From contig JAHBUY010000009.1 in assembly GCA_019637795.1 (NCBI GenBank), positions 1 to 64,000 of the forward strand: DNA of 64,000 nt, in the 5' to 3' direction. The notes under the pieces were generated by a model, which saw only the letters and a list, made by a program, of their open reading frames with translations, ran no database searches and was not told the origin of the DNA. Below, in pieces: positions 1 through 8,033 of the stretch. Positions within the stretch are counted from its first letter, which is position 1, and each line of letters opens with the position of its first letter. Source of the stretch: a bacterium (GTDB lineage Bacteria; Desulfobacterota; Binatia; HRBIN30; CADEER01). The translations under genes and the position numbers were made by a program.

Positions 1-1205
1 CGCTCCGGCGCCCGTTCCGGACGGGCGCGATGCTTCGCCGGCAGCGGCCTGACCAGCATCTCGTCCTCGACGTGCACCGACGGCAGCTTGAAGCCGATCA
101 TCGACTCGATCGCCTCCAGCGCCATGACGTAGCTCTCGCATGCCAGCGTGATCGCCTTCCCCGAGGCGCCGGCCCGCGCCGTGCGACCGATGCGGTGGAC
201 GTAGTCCTCGGGATCCTGCGGCACGTCGTAGTTGAAGACGTGGGTGACGTTCTCGATGTGCAGGCCGCGCGAGGCGACGTCGGTGGCGATCAGGAACGGC
301 AGCTCGCCCGCCTTGAACTCGCGCAGCACGCGCAACCGCACCCGCTGGTGCAGATCGCCGGTGAGCGCCGCCGCGTGGTAGCCGTGATCCTCGAGACGGT
401 GCGCCAGCCACTCGGCCTCGCGCTTGGTGTTGACGAAGAACAGGGCGCGCTCGGGTTGCTCGCGCTGCATCAGCCCGAGCAGCAGCGGCAGCTTCTCGTG
501 GCGGCCGACGTGGTAGAGCACGTGCTCGACCTTCTCGGCGGTGACCTTCTCGGGCTCGACCGCGACCTTGATCGGCTCGTTCATGTGCTCGTAGGCGAGC
601 TCCATGACGTCCCAGTTGAGGGTCGCCGAGAAGAGCATCGACTGCCGCTTGTCGTACGGCGGCAGGCGGCGGAGCAGGAACCGCAGGTCGGCGATGAAGC
701 CCATGTCGAACATGCGGTCCGCCTCGTCGATGACCAGCACCTCGATGTGCTTCAGGGTGTAGACGCGCTGCTTGAAGTAGTCGATCAGCCGCCCCGGCGT
801 GCCGATGAGCACGTCGACGCCGTCGCGCAGCAACTCGCGCTGCTTGGCGTAGTCGACGCCGCCGAACACGGCCTGGAAGGTCAGGCCGGTGAACTCGCCG
901 ATCCCCTGCGCATCGTGGAGGATCTGCACCACCAGCTCGCGGGTCGGAGCGATGATCAGGGCGCGCGGCCCTTCCGCACGCTCCGGGTGCTTGAGCAGGC
1001 GGGTGAAGACGGTGATGAGGAACGCCGCCGTCTTGCCGGTGCCGGTCTGCGCCTGGCCGGCGACATCCTTGCCGGCGAGCGACACCGGCAGCGAGCGCGC
1101 CTGGATCGGCGTACAGGCCTCGAAGCCGACCGACTCGATGCCGCGCATCACCGGCTCGGCGATGGGCAGAGAGGCAAACGTGACGGGATGGTCGGGAACG
1201 GACAT
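1..1205 (-). CDS. rhlB: DEAD-box ATP-dependent RNA helicase, RhlB-like (3' end beyond window)
   Basis: ATP-dependent RNA unwinding; in Proteobacteria RhlB works with RNase E in mRNA decay. The frame opens at ATG 1205 and stays open to the left edge, so about 401 residues are visible and the C-terminal tail is missing. Motifs in order: Q-motif region CTPIQ (about 31-35), Walker A AQTGTGKT (52-59), APTREL (86-91), DEAD box within VIDEADR (about 158-164), FSATL (192-196), ATDVASRGLHI and HRIGRTARAG near the end. The GRLIDYFKQ and DEADRMFDMGF segments are closer to RhlB than to RhlE or SrmB as I know those families. The divergent or downstream partner cannot be judged at the edge. Identification as a DEAD-box helicase is firm; the RhlB subgroup is probable. 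Confidence 0.93.
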   Translation of the reverse strand, partial: MSVPDHPVTFASLPIAEPVMRGIESVGFEACTPIQARSLPVSLAGKDVAGQAQTGTGKTAAFLITVFTRLLKHPERAEGPRALIIAPTRELVVQILHDAQGIGEFTGLTFQAVFGGVDYAKQRELLRDGVDVLIGTPGRLIDYFKQRVYTLKHIEVLVIDEADRMFDMGFIADLRFLLRRLPPYDKRQSMLFSATLNWDVMELAYEHMNEPIKVAVEPEKVTAEKVEHVLYHVGRHEKLPLLLGLMQREQPERALFFVNTKREAEWLAHRLEDHGYHAAALTGDLHQRVRLRVLREFKAGELPFLIATDVASRGLHIENVTHVFNYDVPQDPEDYVHRIGRTARAGASGKAITLACESYVMALEAIESMIGFKLPSVHVEDEMLVRPLPAKHRARPERAPE

Positions 1206-1291
1206 GCGCCGCGAAGCTTAACCACAGAGGGGCCCGGAGGTACACAGCGGCGGGAAGCCGGGTGCCCTCGGAACGCCATCGAGCGCCGTTC

Positions 1292-3031
1292 TCAATGCAC
1301 GTCGCGCATGGCGGCCAACATCTCGTCGGGACCGACGTAGCCGACCATCCGGTGGTGCTCGCCGCCGCGGGGGCTGAACAGGATCACCGTCGGCACCCCT
1401 TTCACGGCGTACGCCGAGGTGAGCGCCGTGGTGGTCGGCGTCTCCTCGGTGATGTCGGCCTTCACCATGCGGAAGCGGTCGGCCTCGCGCACGACGTCCG
1501 GGTGCGCGTAGGTGGTCGACTCCATCTCCCGGCAGGGGATGCACCACTCGGCAGCGAACTCCAGCAGCACCGGTCGCTCGCTGCCGCGACCCTGCGCCAC
1601 CCACTGCTCCACCGGTTCCCAGGCGATCGCCTGGGCCGCGTCGGTGGGGCGGATGAGCCAGGTGGCGGTGGCGATCATCAGCACGCCGACCGCCGCCTTC
1701 AGGGCCGGGAAGCCGCGCAGGGCGCGTCCGGCACGGTCTACGAACCCGAGATAGATCCCGGACAGGGCGATCGCGGTGGGCAGCAACCAGTGCTTCCACG
1801 GCGCCGGGAGCAGCGGCGCCAGATAGTAGGCGGCGAGGCAGAGCAGGATGCAGCCGAACAGGTGCTCGGTCCACGCCAGCCACTCGCCGGAGCGCGGCAG
1901 GCTGGTCAGGGACCCGGCGGCGATCGCCAGCACCACGTACGGCAGCCCCATGCCGAGCGCGAGGAAGAAGAAGAGCAGGAAGCCGAGCCCGGCATCCTGG
2001 CGGCTGCCGACGAAGACCAGCAGGCCGACGACGATCGGACCGACGCACGGCGCCGCGACGACGCCCATCGTCAGCCCCATGAAGATCGCGCCGGCGGCGC
2101 CGCTGGCGCTGCCGCCGGCCCAGCGCATGAGCGCCGTCGGTGGCTGAAACTGGTAGACGCCGAAGCTGCTCAGGGACAGCGCGATCATCAGCCCGACGAT
2201 GAACAGCACCACGACCGGCTGCTGCAGCGCGGCGCCGAAGATGCCGCCGGAGAGCGCCGCCGCCAGCCCGAGGGCCGAGAACGACGCGGCGATGCCGAGC
2301 ACGTACAGGGTCGCCAGCCAGGCGGTCTGCCCTCGGCTGCGCGCCTGGCCGCCGAAGTAGGCGATGGTGACCGAGATGAGCGGGTACACACAGGGCGTCA
2401 GGTTCAGCCCCAGGCCGAGCAGCAGCACCGCGCCCAGGGTGAGCACGATCCCGTAGTCGGCGAGCAGGCTGGCGAACTGGGCGCCGCGCCCCCCACCCGC
2501 GCCGGCGAGCGGCCCGGTGGAGCCGACGTCGCGCGCCCCGGAAACGGCCGGCGTCACGCCCTGCAGCGGCAGGGAGAAGACGCGGGTGACGTTGGTCGGC
2601 GGCAGGCAGGTGGTGTCGTCGCAGGCCTGGAAGCGCAACACCGCCTCGATCGACACGGCATCGCCGCGGAAGTCGCCCGGCACCTGCACGGCGGCGCGCA
2701 GCGGCACCGTGCCCTCGTAGACCAGCAGCTCCATGTCGCCGGCGAAGGCGAACGTCTTCGACTTCGGCGCTGGGTAGTCGATGGCGCCGGCGGTCACGCC
2801 CTCGGGCAGGGTGAGGGTCAGCGTGGTCGGGACCAGGAACTTCTGATTCGGCTGGTGCGCATTGATGTGCCAGCCGGCGGCGATCGTGGCCTCGATCGCG
2901 AGGTCGACGCGCGCGCCGACGGCCGCCGCCGTCGGGCGGAGCGCCAGCGAGACCTTGGGCTCGGCGGCGCGCGATGGCGCGGCCAGGCACAGCGCGCCGA
3001 GCACCAGCAGCAGGCCGAGAGGTCGACGCAT
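1292..3031 (-). CDS. dsbD: Thiol:disulfide interchange protein DsbD
   Basis: Inner-membrane protein that carries reducing electrons from cytoplasmic thioredoxin to periplasmic thiols (disulfide isomerisation, cytochrome c maturation). 579 residues from ATG 3031, chosen because a signal peptide (MRRPLGLLLVLGALCLAAPSRA region) begins there; an in-frame GTG lies at 3052. Three parts are visible: a periplasmic N-terminal domain (about 20-150) containing the CDDTTC-type pair, a polytopic core with Cys in TPCVYP (about 214) and APCVGP (about 327), and a C-terminal thioredoxin-like domain with WCIPC (about 497-501). All six functional cysteines of the family appear present. It is divergent from the gene at 3103 with a 71-base gap that must hold both promoters. 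Many secreted proteins in this window contain paired cysteines, which fits a need for such a system. Confidence 0.94.
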   Translation of the reverse strand: MRRPLGLLLVLGALCLAAPSRAAEPKVSLALRPTAAAVGARVDLAIEATIAAGWHINAHQPNQKFLVPTTLTLTLPEGVTAGAIDYPAPKSKTFAFAGDMELLVYEGTVPLRAAVQVPGDFRGDAVSIEAVLRFQACDDTTCLPPTNVTRVFSLPLQGVTPAVSGARDVGSTGPLAGAGGGRGAQFASLLADYGIVLTLGAVLLLGLGLNLTPCVYPLISVTIAYFGGQARSRGQTAWLATLYVLGIAASFSALGLAAALSGGIFGAALQQPVVVLFIVGLMIALSLSSFGVYQFQPPTALMRWAGGSASGAAGAIFMGLTMGVVAAPCVGPIVVGLLVFVGSRQDAGLGFLLFFFLALGMGLPYVVLAIAAGSLTSLPRSGEWLAWTEHLFGCILLCLAAYYLAPLLPAPWKHWLLPTAIALSGIYLGFVDRAGRALRGFPALKAAVGVLMIATATWLIRPTDAAQAIAWEPVEQWVAQGRGSERPVLLEFAAEWCIPCREMESTTYAHPDVVREADRFRMVKADITEETPTTTALTSAYAVKGVPTVILFSPRGGEHHRMVGYVGPDEMLAAMRDVH

Positions 3032-3102
3032 GAGGTGCGACGATGGTTCCACAGGGTCGGAGCGGTTGCAAATATGATACGGCGCGGATAACGCCGCCCC
3101 TC

Positions 3103-3969
3103 ATGATGCCGCGCCGTCGTCTCGGGTGTCTGGTCGCTCTCGGGATCATCCTCGCCGGCAGCGCGCGCGCCGAATGGCTGGCGCCGCTGGCCACCGAGAC
3201 CGCCGAGACGATCCCGGCCGCCACCGCCCAGATCGGCATCGGCTTCGCCTACGACAACGACGGCCGCTACCCCGGCTTCACGCCGCCGAGCGAGATCAAG
3301 TGGCAGAGCCTGACCACCGCGCCGGCGCTCGCCTTGCGCATCGCGCCGAGCGACTGGGTCGAGATCCAGCTCAGCTACGAGTTCCTCAACAACGACCAAC
3401 GCACGGTGAGCCTCGGCAAGCAGAACAACTATGGCGGCGGCGACGCGCGCCTCTTCACCAAGGTGTGGGCCGTGCGCGAACGCACCTGGATCCCGGCGCT
3501 CGGCGTCCGCTTCGGCACCAAGCTACCGAACGCCGACGCCAAGGACCGGCTCGGCACCGACGAAACCGACTTCTTCATCCAACTGCTGGGCTCGAAGCGG
3601 TTCGGCGACTGGGCCGGCCACGTGAACCTCGGCATCGCCCTGCTGGGCAATCCGGGCTTCTACGGCGCCGACAGCTCGGGACAGGACGACCTCTTCACCT
3701 ACGACCTCGCCCTGACCTCGCCCTACCTCGGCGCCCAGGCCGAGGATCGCTGGGGGCTGCGCGGCCTGCTCGAATTCGCCGGCTCCACCGGGTCGCGTTT
3801 CGACAACGACTACAACCTGGTGCGCGCCGGTCCGCAGGTGACGATCGGCGGCTGGACGATGTTTCTCGGGGCGACCGGCGGCATCGACGGCGCCGCCCCG
3901 ACCTACGGCTTCAGCGGCGGCGTCTTCTACAGCTTCGAGCTGGAACGCCTGGCGGCGCTCTTCGACTGA
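3103..3969 (+). CDS. Putative outer-membrane beta-barrel protein, secreted
   Basis: 288 residues of unknown function. The start ATG 3103 begins a clear signal peptide (MMPRRRLGCLVALGIILAGSARA). The mature part alternates hydrophobic and polar residues in short aromatic-ended strands (for example ALRIAPSDWVEIQLSYEF and WAGHVNLGIALLG) and ends in a strand followed by ELERLAALFD, which suggests a small beta-barrel resembling the transporter-like outer-membrane family found near degradation pathways. No catalytic motif is visible. It is divergent from dsbD, and its last 43 bases overlap the 3' end of the convergent ribB gene. The cell-envelope location is an inference from the signal peptide and strand pattern. 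Confidence 0.72.
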   Translation: MMPRRRLGCLVALGIILAGSARAEWLAPLATETAETIPAATAQIGIGFAYDNDGRYPGFTPPSEIKWQSLTTAPALALRIAPSDWVEIQLSYEFLNNDQRTVSLGKQNNYGGGDARLFTKVWAVRERTWIPALGVRFGTKLPNADAKDRLGTDETDFFIQLLGSKRFGDWAGHVNLGIALLGNPGFYGADSSGQDDLFTYDLALTSPYLGAQAEDRWGLRGLLEFAGSTGSRFDNDYNLVRAGPQVTIGGWTMFLGATGGIDGAAPTYGFSGGVFYSFELERLAALFD

Positions 3970-5186
3970 ACGCGACCGCCGCCTGCGGCGGCGACTGGCG
4001 GCTTCGCCGGCCGCTTCTTCGGCTTGCCCGCCGACAGCCGGATCGGCACGCATTCGACGATCTCCAGGCCGTAGCCCGGCAGGCTGACCATGCGGCGCGG
4101 GTAGTTGGTGATGAGACGGATCTTGCCCAGGCCGACGTCGCGCAGGATCTGGGCGCCGATGCCGTACTCGCGGAAATCCATGGCGCGGTTGGCGGCATCG
4201 GTGCTGGGGCGGCTGGCGGTCTCGCGCGGCCGGGTGCGGTCGACCAGCTCGACGCCCTGCGCCTCGCGCCGCAGGTAGAGGATGACGCCGCGCCCGGCTT
4301 TGTCGATCATCTGCATCGAGCGCTGCAGCAGCGCCGAGGTGTCGCGGTCGCTGGAGCCGAAGACGTCGCCGGCCAGGTACTCGGCGTGGGCGCGCACCAG
4401 GATCGGCTCCTCGGGCGTGATCTCGCCGCGCACCAGGACGAGGTGCTCGCCGTCGTCGACGTCGCTGCGATAGACATACGCCTTGAAGTTGCCGGCGCTG
4501 CGCGTCGGCAGCGTCGCCTCGGCGACCCGGTGCACCATCGAATCGTTCCGCAGCCGGTACTGGATCAGGTCGGCGATGGTGCAGATCTTCAGGTCGTGCC
4601 GGGCCGCGAAGCGCTCGAGGTCGGCGAGGCGCGCCATGCTGCCGTCCTCGTTCATGATCTCGCAGATCACCGACGCCGGCGGCAGGCCGGCGAGGCGCGA
4701 CAGGTCGACGCCGCCCTCGGTCTGGCCGGTGCGCACCAGCACGCCGCCGCGGCGGGCGCGCAGCGGGAAGATGTGGCCCGGGGTGACGATGTCCTGCGGG
4801 CCGCAGGCCGGGTCCATCACCCGCTGGATGGTGACCGCGCGGTCGTGGGCCGAGACCCCGTGGGTGATGCCATGACGGGCGTCGATCGACACCGTGAAGG
4901 CGGTGCCGAGCGGGGCGCGGTTGTCGCTCACCATCATCGTCAGGCCGAGCTCCTGGATGCGTTCCTCGCCGAGCGCCAGACAGATCAGGCCGCGACCGTA
5001 CTTGGCCATGAAGTTGATGGCAGCCGGCGTCACCTTGCTCGCCGCCATGCACAGATCGCCCTCGTTCTCGCGTTGCTCGTCGTCCATCAGGATCACCATC
5101 TTGCCGGCCTTGATGTCGGCGATGGCGTCCTCGATCGGGCTGATCTGCCGGGGCCGCTTGGGCGGCGACCGGAAGGTGGTGAACAT
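3927..5186 (-). CDS. ribB: 3,4-dihydroxy-2-butanone 4-phosphate synthase with degenerate GTP cyclohydrolase II domain (RibBX-like)
   Basis: The N-terminal half (about 15-215) is a DHBP synthase, which turns ribulose 5-phosphate into the four-carbon unit of riboflavin; DDEQRENEGDL, YGRGLICL and HGVSAHDRA are present. The usual GHTE metal-binding stretch reads GQTEGG; I recall Gln here in other proteobacterial copies, so it does not by itself mean loss. The C-terminal half (about 220-400) aligns with GTP cyclohydrolase II (GEITPEEPILVRAHAEY, GRGVILYLRREAQG, YGIGAQILRDVG) but the three zinc cysteines (ECLTGD and RCDCG in active enzymes) are Tyr and Arg-Asp-Thr. Cyclohydrolase activity is therefore unlikely, and a separate RibA should exist elsewhere. 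It is probably co-transcribed behind glmU and the flavin reductase. Confidence 0.88.
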   Translation of the reverse strand: MFTTFRSPPKRPRQISPIEDAIADIKAGKMVILMDDEQRENEGDLCMAASKVTPAAINFMAKYGRGLICLALGEERIQELGLTMMVSDNRAPLGTAFTVSIDARHGITHGVSAHDRAVTIQRVMDPACGPQDIVTPGHIFPLRARRGGVLVRTGQTEGGVDLSRLAGLPPASVICEIMNEDGSMARLADLERFAARHDLKICTIADLIQYRLRNDSMVHRVAEATLPTRSAGNFKAYVYRSDVDDGEHLVLVRGEITPEEPILVRAHAEYLAGDVFGSSDRDTSALLQRSMQMIDKAGRGVILYLRREAQGVELVDRTRPRETASRPSTDAANRAMDFREYGIGAQILRDVGLGKIRLITNYPRRMVSLPGYGLEIVECVPIRLSAGKPKKRPAKPPVAAAGGGRVQSKSAARRSSSKL

Positions 5187-5277
5187 GGTTGGCCAGCTAT
5201 AGCGCGGCCGGTGGGGGCGCGGAAGGACCGTCGACGGCCGTGGCGATGCCGGAGCGACGCGGCGGCGGCGCCCCGGG

Positions 5278-6732
5278 TCAGGCTCTCGGCGTTCGCCCTC
5301 TGCCTCGTGCCTTCTGCCGGGTGGCCGTCTTCTTCTGCCGCTTCTGCTGCCGCGCCCGGAACGCCGCCACCCACCCCGACCGGTGCTGCTGCTGGCGGGT
5401 GTTGAACACCAGCGCCCCCGCGGGAACGTCTTCCCGCACGGTCGTGGCCGTGGCGACGTACGCGTCGTCGCCGAGGGTGACCGGGGCGACCAGGGTGCTG
5501 TCGCTGCCGACCTGAACGCGGTCGCCGATCACCGTCCGCTGCTTCGAGAAGCCGTCGTAGTTGCAGGTGATGGTGCCAGCGCCGATGTTGACGTCGCGGC
5601 CTATCTCGGCGTCGCCGAGATAGGCGAGGTGGTTGGCCTTGCTGCCCGGACCGAGGCGGGCGTTCTTGGTCTCCACGAAGTCGCCGATGTGTACCCCGGC
5701 GGCCAGGCGGGTACGCGGACGGAGGTGGGCGAAGGGCCCGATCTCGCAGCCGGCGCCGACCTCGGCCTCGCTGAGGACGACGCCGAAGCGCAGGTGGACG
5801 TCGTCGGCCAGCGTGGCGTCGGTGAGGAACGCCGAGCCGTCGATGCGGCAGCGCTCGCCGACGACGGTGCGGCCGCGCAGGTGGACGTTGGGCCCGACGG
5901 TGGTGTCGCGGCCGATGCGCACGTCCGGATCGATGTACGCGGTCGCCGGATCCTGCAGGGTGACGCCGGCGTCCATCCACGCCGCGGCGATGCGGGCGCG
6001 CACCTGCTGCTCGACGGCGGCGAGCTCGCGGCGCGAGTTGATCTGCGCCACCTCGGAGAGGTCGACCGCGACGTCGGCGATCGGCATGCCGGCGGCGGCC
6101 GCCAGCGCGACGATGTCGGTGAGGTAGATCTCTCGCTGGGCGTTGTTCGGCCGTACCCGGCCGAGCAGGTCGAAGAGCAGCGGCGCGCGCACGCAGTAGA
6201 GGCCGACATTGACCTCGCGGATGGCGCGCTCCTCCGCCGAGGCATCCTTCTGCTCGACGATGCGCCGCACCCGGCCGTCGGCGCCGCGCACGATCCGCCC
6301 CCAGCCGTGCGCATCGACGACGTGCCCGGTGGCGAGCGTCAACTGGCCGCCGCCCGCGCGGTGCGCCTCGACCAGGCGCCGCAGCGTCTCGGCTCGCAGC
6401 AACGGCAGGTCGCCGTAGAGAAGCAGCAGGTCGCCCCGGTAGCGGCGCAGGCTCGCCTGCGCCGCCAGCACGGCGTGGCCGGTGCCGCGGGGTGTCCGCT
6501 GGACGGCGAAGCGGACGTCCGTTCCGCAGATGGCGCGCACCTCGTCGGCATCGGGCGCCACCACGACGACCACGGGATCGATCGCGAGCTCGCGCAGCGT
6601 GCCCAGCAACCAGCCGATGATCGGCCGGCCGGCGAGCGGATGCACCAGCTTGGAGCGCGCGGAGCGGAAGCGGGTGCTGCGTCCGGCGGCGAGGATGATC
6701 GCTCCGGTGCGCGGCGTGGTGGCGCGGGTCAT
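5278..6732 (-). CDS. glmU: Bifunctional GlcNAc-1-phosphate uridyltransferase / glucosamine-1-phosphate acetyltransferase
   Basis: Makes UDP-GlcNAc for peptidoglycan and lipopolysaccharide. 484 residues from ATG 6732, placed directly before the nucleotidyltransferase signature; the frame extends further upstream but that part is not protein-like. The N-terminal Rossmann domain begins GAIILAAGRSTRF with SKLVHPL following, and contains LLLYGDLPLL and TPRGTGHAV. The C-terminal half is a left-handed beta-helix of hexapeptide repeats (IGPFAHLRPRTRL, GDFVETKNARLG, KANHLAYLGDAEIG, NIGAGTITCNYDG) with the acetyltransferase His-Asn-Tyr set visible. The tail is a short basic extension (QKRQKKTATRQKARGRG). 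It sits 22 bases after the flavin reductase gene and 91 bases before ribB on the same strand, so one transcript is likely. Confidence 0.95.
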   Translation of the reverse strand: MTRATTPRTGAIILAAGRSTRFRSARSKLVHPLAGRPIIGWLLGTLRELAIDPVVVVVAPDADEVRAICGTDVRFAVQRTPRGTGHAVLAAQASLRRYRGDLLLLYGDLPLLRAETLRRLVEAHRAGGGQLTLATGHVVDAHGWGRIVRGADGRVRRIVEQKDASAEERAIREVNVGLYCVRAPLLFDLLGRVRPNNAQREIYLTDIVALAAAAGMPIADVAVDLSEVAQINSRRELAAVEQQVRARIAAAWMDAGVTLQDPATAYIDPDVRIGRDTTVGPNVHLRGRTVVGERCRIDGSAFLTDATLADDVHLRFGVVLSEAEVGAGCEIGPFAHLRPRTRLAAGVHIGDFVETKNARLGPGSKANHLAYLGDAEIGRDVNIGAGTITCNYDGFSKQRTVIGDRVQVGSDSTLVAPVTLGDDAYVATATTVREDVPAGALVFNTRQQQHRSGWVAAFRARQQKRQKKTATRQKARGRGRTPRA

Positions 6733-6754
6733 CGGTCGCCGGCGGGACGGGCGA

Positions 6755-7234
6755 TCAGGCGGGTAGGACGCGGTGGTAGGCGTGTCGGAAGTGCAGCAGC
6801 GGCGCGCCGTCGTTGGCATCGGCGGCTTCGATCTCGCCGACGTAGATGGTGTGGTCGCCACCGTCGTAGCCGTGCGCGATGCGGCATTCGACGTGTCCGA
6901 TGCTGCCCTCGAGGATCGGCGTCCCGAGCGCCCCGCGCCGCCAGGCCAGGCCCTTGAACTTGTCGCCGCCGTGCTTGGCGAAGTGCTGCGAGACCTCGCG
7001 TTGGTCGGCGGCGAGGAAGTTGACCGCGAACACGCCGGCCGGCGCGAAATGCGGATAGGTCTCGGCCGTCTTGTCGATGCACACCAGCACCAGCGGCGGC
7101 TCGAGCGACACCGAAGTGAACGCGGTGGCGGTCAGACCGTGCGGCTGGCGGTTGCTGTCGAGGGTGGTGACGACCGTCACACCCGCCGCGAAGTTGCTGA
7201 GCACGCGGCGGAAAGCGTCCTTGTCGATCGGCAT
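6755..7234 (-). CDS. Flavin reductase-like domain protein (FMN-binding split barrel)
   Basis: 159 residues from ATG 7234, preceded by a GAGG ribosome site eight bases upstream. The whole length fits the flavin-reductase-like family: FRRVLSNFAAGVTVVTTL at the N-terminus, GLTATAFTSVSLEPPLVLVCIDK as the flavin phosphate-binding stretch, and FAVNFLAADQREVSQHFA. The C-terminal half has HVECRIAHGYDGGDHTIYVGEI. Such proteins reduce free FMN or FAD with NAD(P)H and often supply a two-component monooxygenase, but no oxygenase component is adjacent. It is first in a likely operon with glmU and ribB, and the ribB neighbour also links it to flavin supply. The exact partner is unknown. Confidence 0.87.
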   Translation of the reverse strand: MPIDKDAFRRVLSNFAAGVTVVTTLDSNRQPHGLTATAFTSVSLEPPLVLVCIDKTAETYPHFAPAGVFAVNFLAADQREVSQHFAKHGGDKFKGLAWRRGALGTPILEGSIGHVECRIAHGYDGGDHTIYVGEIEAADANDGAPLLHFRHAYHRVLPA

Positions 7235-7310
7235 GGGTGAGAACCTCGTCGAGCGGCGGGAAGTCGAGCGGCATCCATCCAGACATGATTCCGTGTGATA
7301 AGGCAACAAA

Positions 7311-7784
7311 ATGGCCTCCGCGCGGCAGACAGCGACGGGCGCCGCCGTCGTCGCCGCAGCGCTGCTGCTCGTAAGCGCCTTCGCCCGGGGGCAGACGATG
7401 GAATACCGCGGCGCGCTCGAGCCGCCCGACGTGATGGAGCTCAACGGGCACGTCGGCCGGCCCGCGCCCGGTGAGCGTGGCGGCTGGAGCATCACCCTGG
7501 GCGTCGGCTTCTCATCAACCGTGTACGATTTCCACCTCACCGGCATGCGCATTCTCAACAGCGGGCGACTGCCATTGTCCGTGCTGGCCAGCCTCGAACC
7601 GTACAAGCCAACCCTCTTCGTCTTCGGCCATGCCGACCAGCGAGCCGCCCTGGCTGCCGCGACCCCATCCGACACCCTTGTCATCACCGGCTATCGCCGG
7701 GTCGGCTCACGCACCCTGATGCTGACCGGTCTGCGGGTGCAACCTCCGGTCGCGCAGGCCCCCACCCCACTCGCTATCGAGTAG
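7311..7784 (+). CDS. Hypothetical secreted protein
   Basis: 157 residues; I do not recognise the family. ATG 7311 starts a good signal peptide (about residues 1-27, ending SAFARGQ). The mature part has a short beta-strand-rich body (GGWSITLGVGFSSTVYDFHLTGMRI) and no cysteine, so it is unlike its Cys-rich secreted neighbours. The ribosome site is weak (AAGG about nine bases upstream). It is divergent from the flavin reductase gene and lies upstream of the YVTN propeller gene with 249 bases between them. The opposite-strand reading over the same region has poor protein character and was discarded. Confidence 0.68.
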   Translation: MASARQTATGAAVVAAALLLVSAFARGQTMEYRGALEPPDVMELNGHVGRPAPGERGGWSITLGVGFSSTVYDFHLTGMRILNSGRLPLSVLASLEPYKPTLFVFGHADQRAALAAATPSDTLVITGYRRVGSRTLMLTGLRVQPPVAQAPTPLAIE

Positions 7785-7896
7785 CCCGCAAGGCGCGGCG
7801 CAAATTGCGGTCTGCCAGGCGATTTGCTGCCCGCCGCGGGCACCCATCCGTTTTCGCGCCGAAGTTGGCCGACATTACCACGGCGCGTTCTTTGGA

Positions 7897-7923
7897 TTGA
7901 CGCTCCGCGCCACATTCTATATC
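7897..7923 (+). promoter_or_regulatory. Candidate sigma-70 type promoter for the YVTN propeller gene
   Basis: TTGACG at 7897-7902 and TATATC at 7918-7923 with a 15-base spacer, in a locally AT-richer patch, about 110 bases before the gene start. The -35 matches five of six consensus bases; spacing is short. Pattern evidence only. Confidence 0.35.
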
Positions 7924-8033
7924 CAGGGCACGTCGCATTCTGGGAGTGACTGCCCACACTGCGCGGATGCCGCCGGCGAGTCCCTCGAGCGGGCGCAGCC
8001 GCCCGCCGTTCCCTCAAGACAATGGGTGACCCA

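Noticed and set aside
6755..7687. 310-codon version of the flavin reductase frame
   Set aside because: Only the last 159 codons match the family; the upstream part overlaps a secreted-protein gene and lacks protein character.
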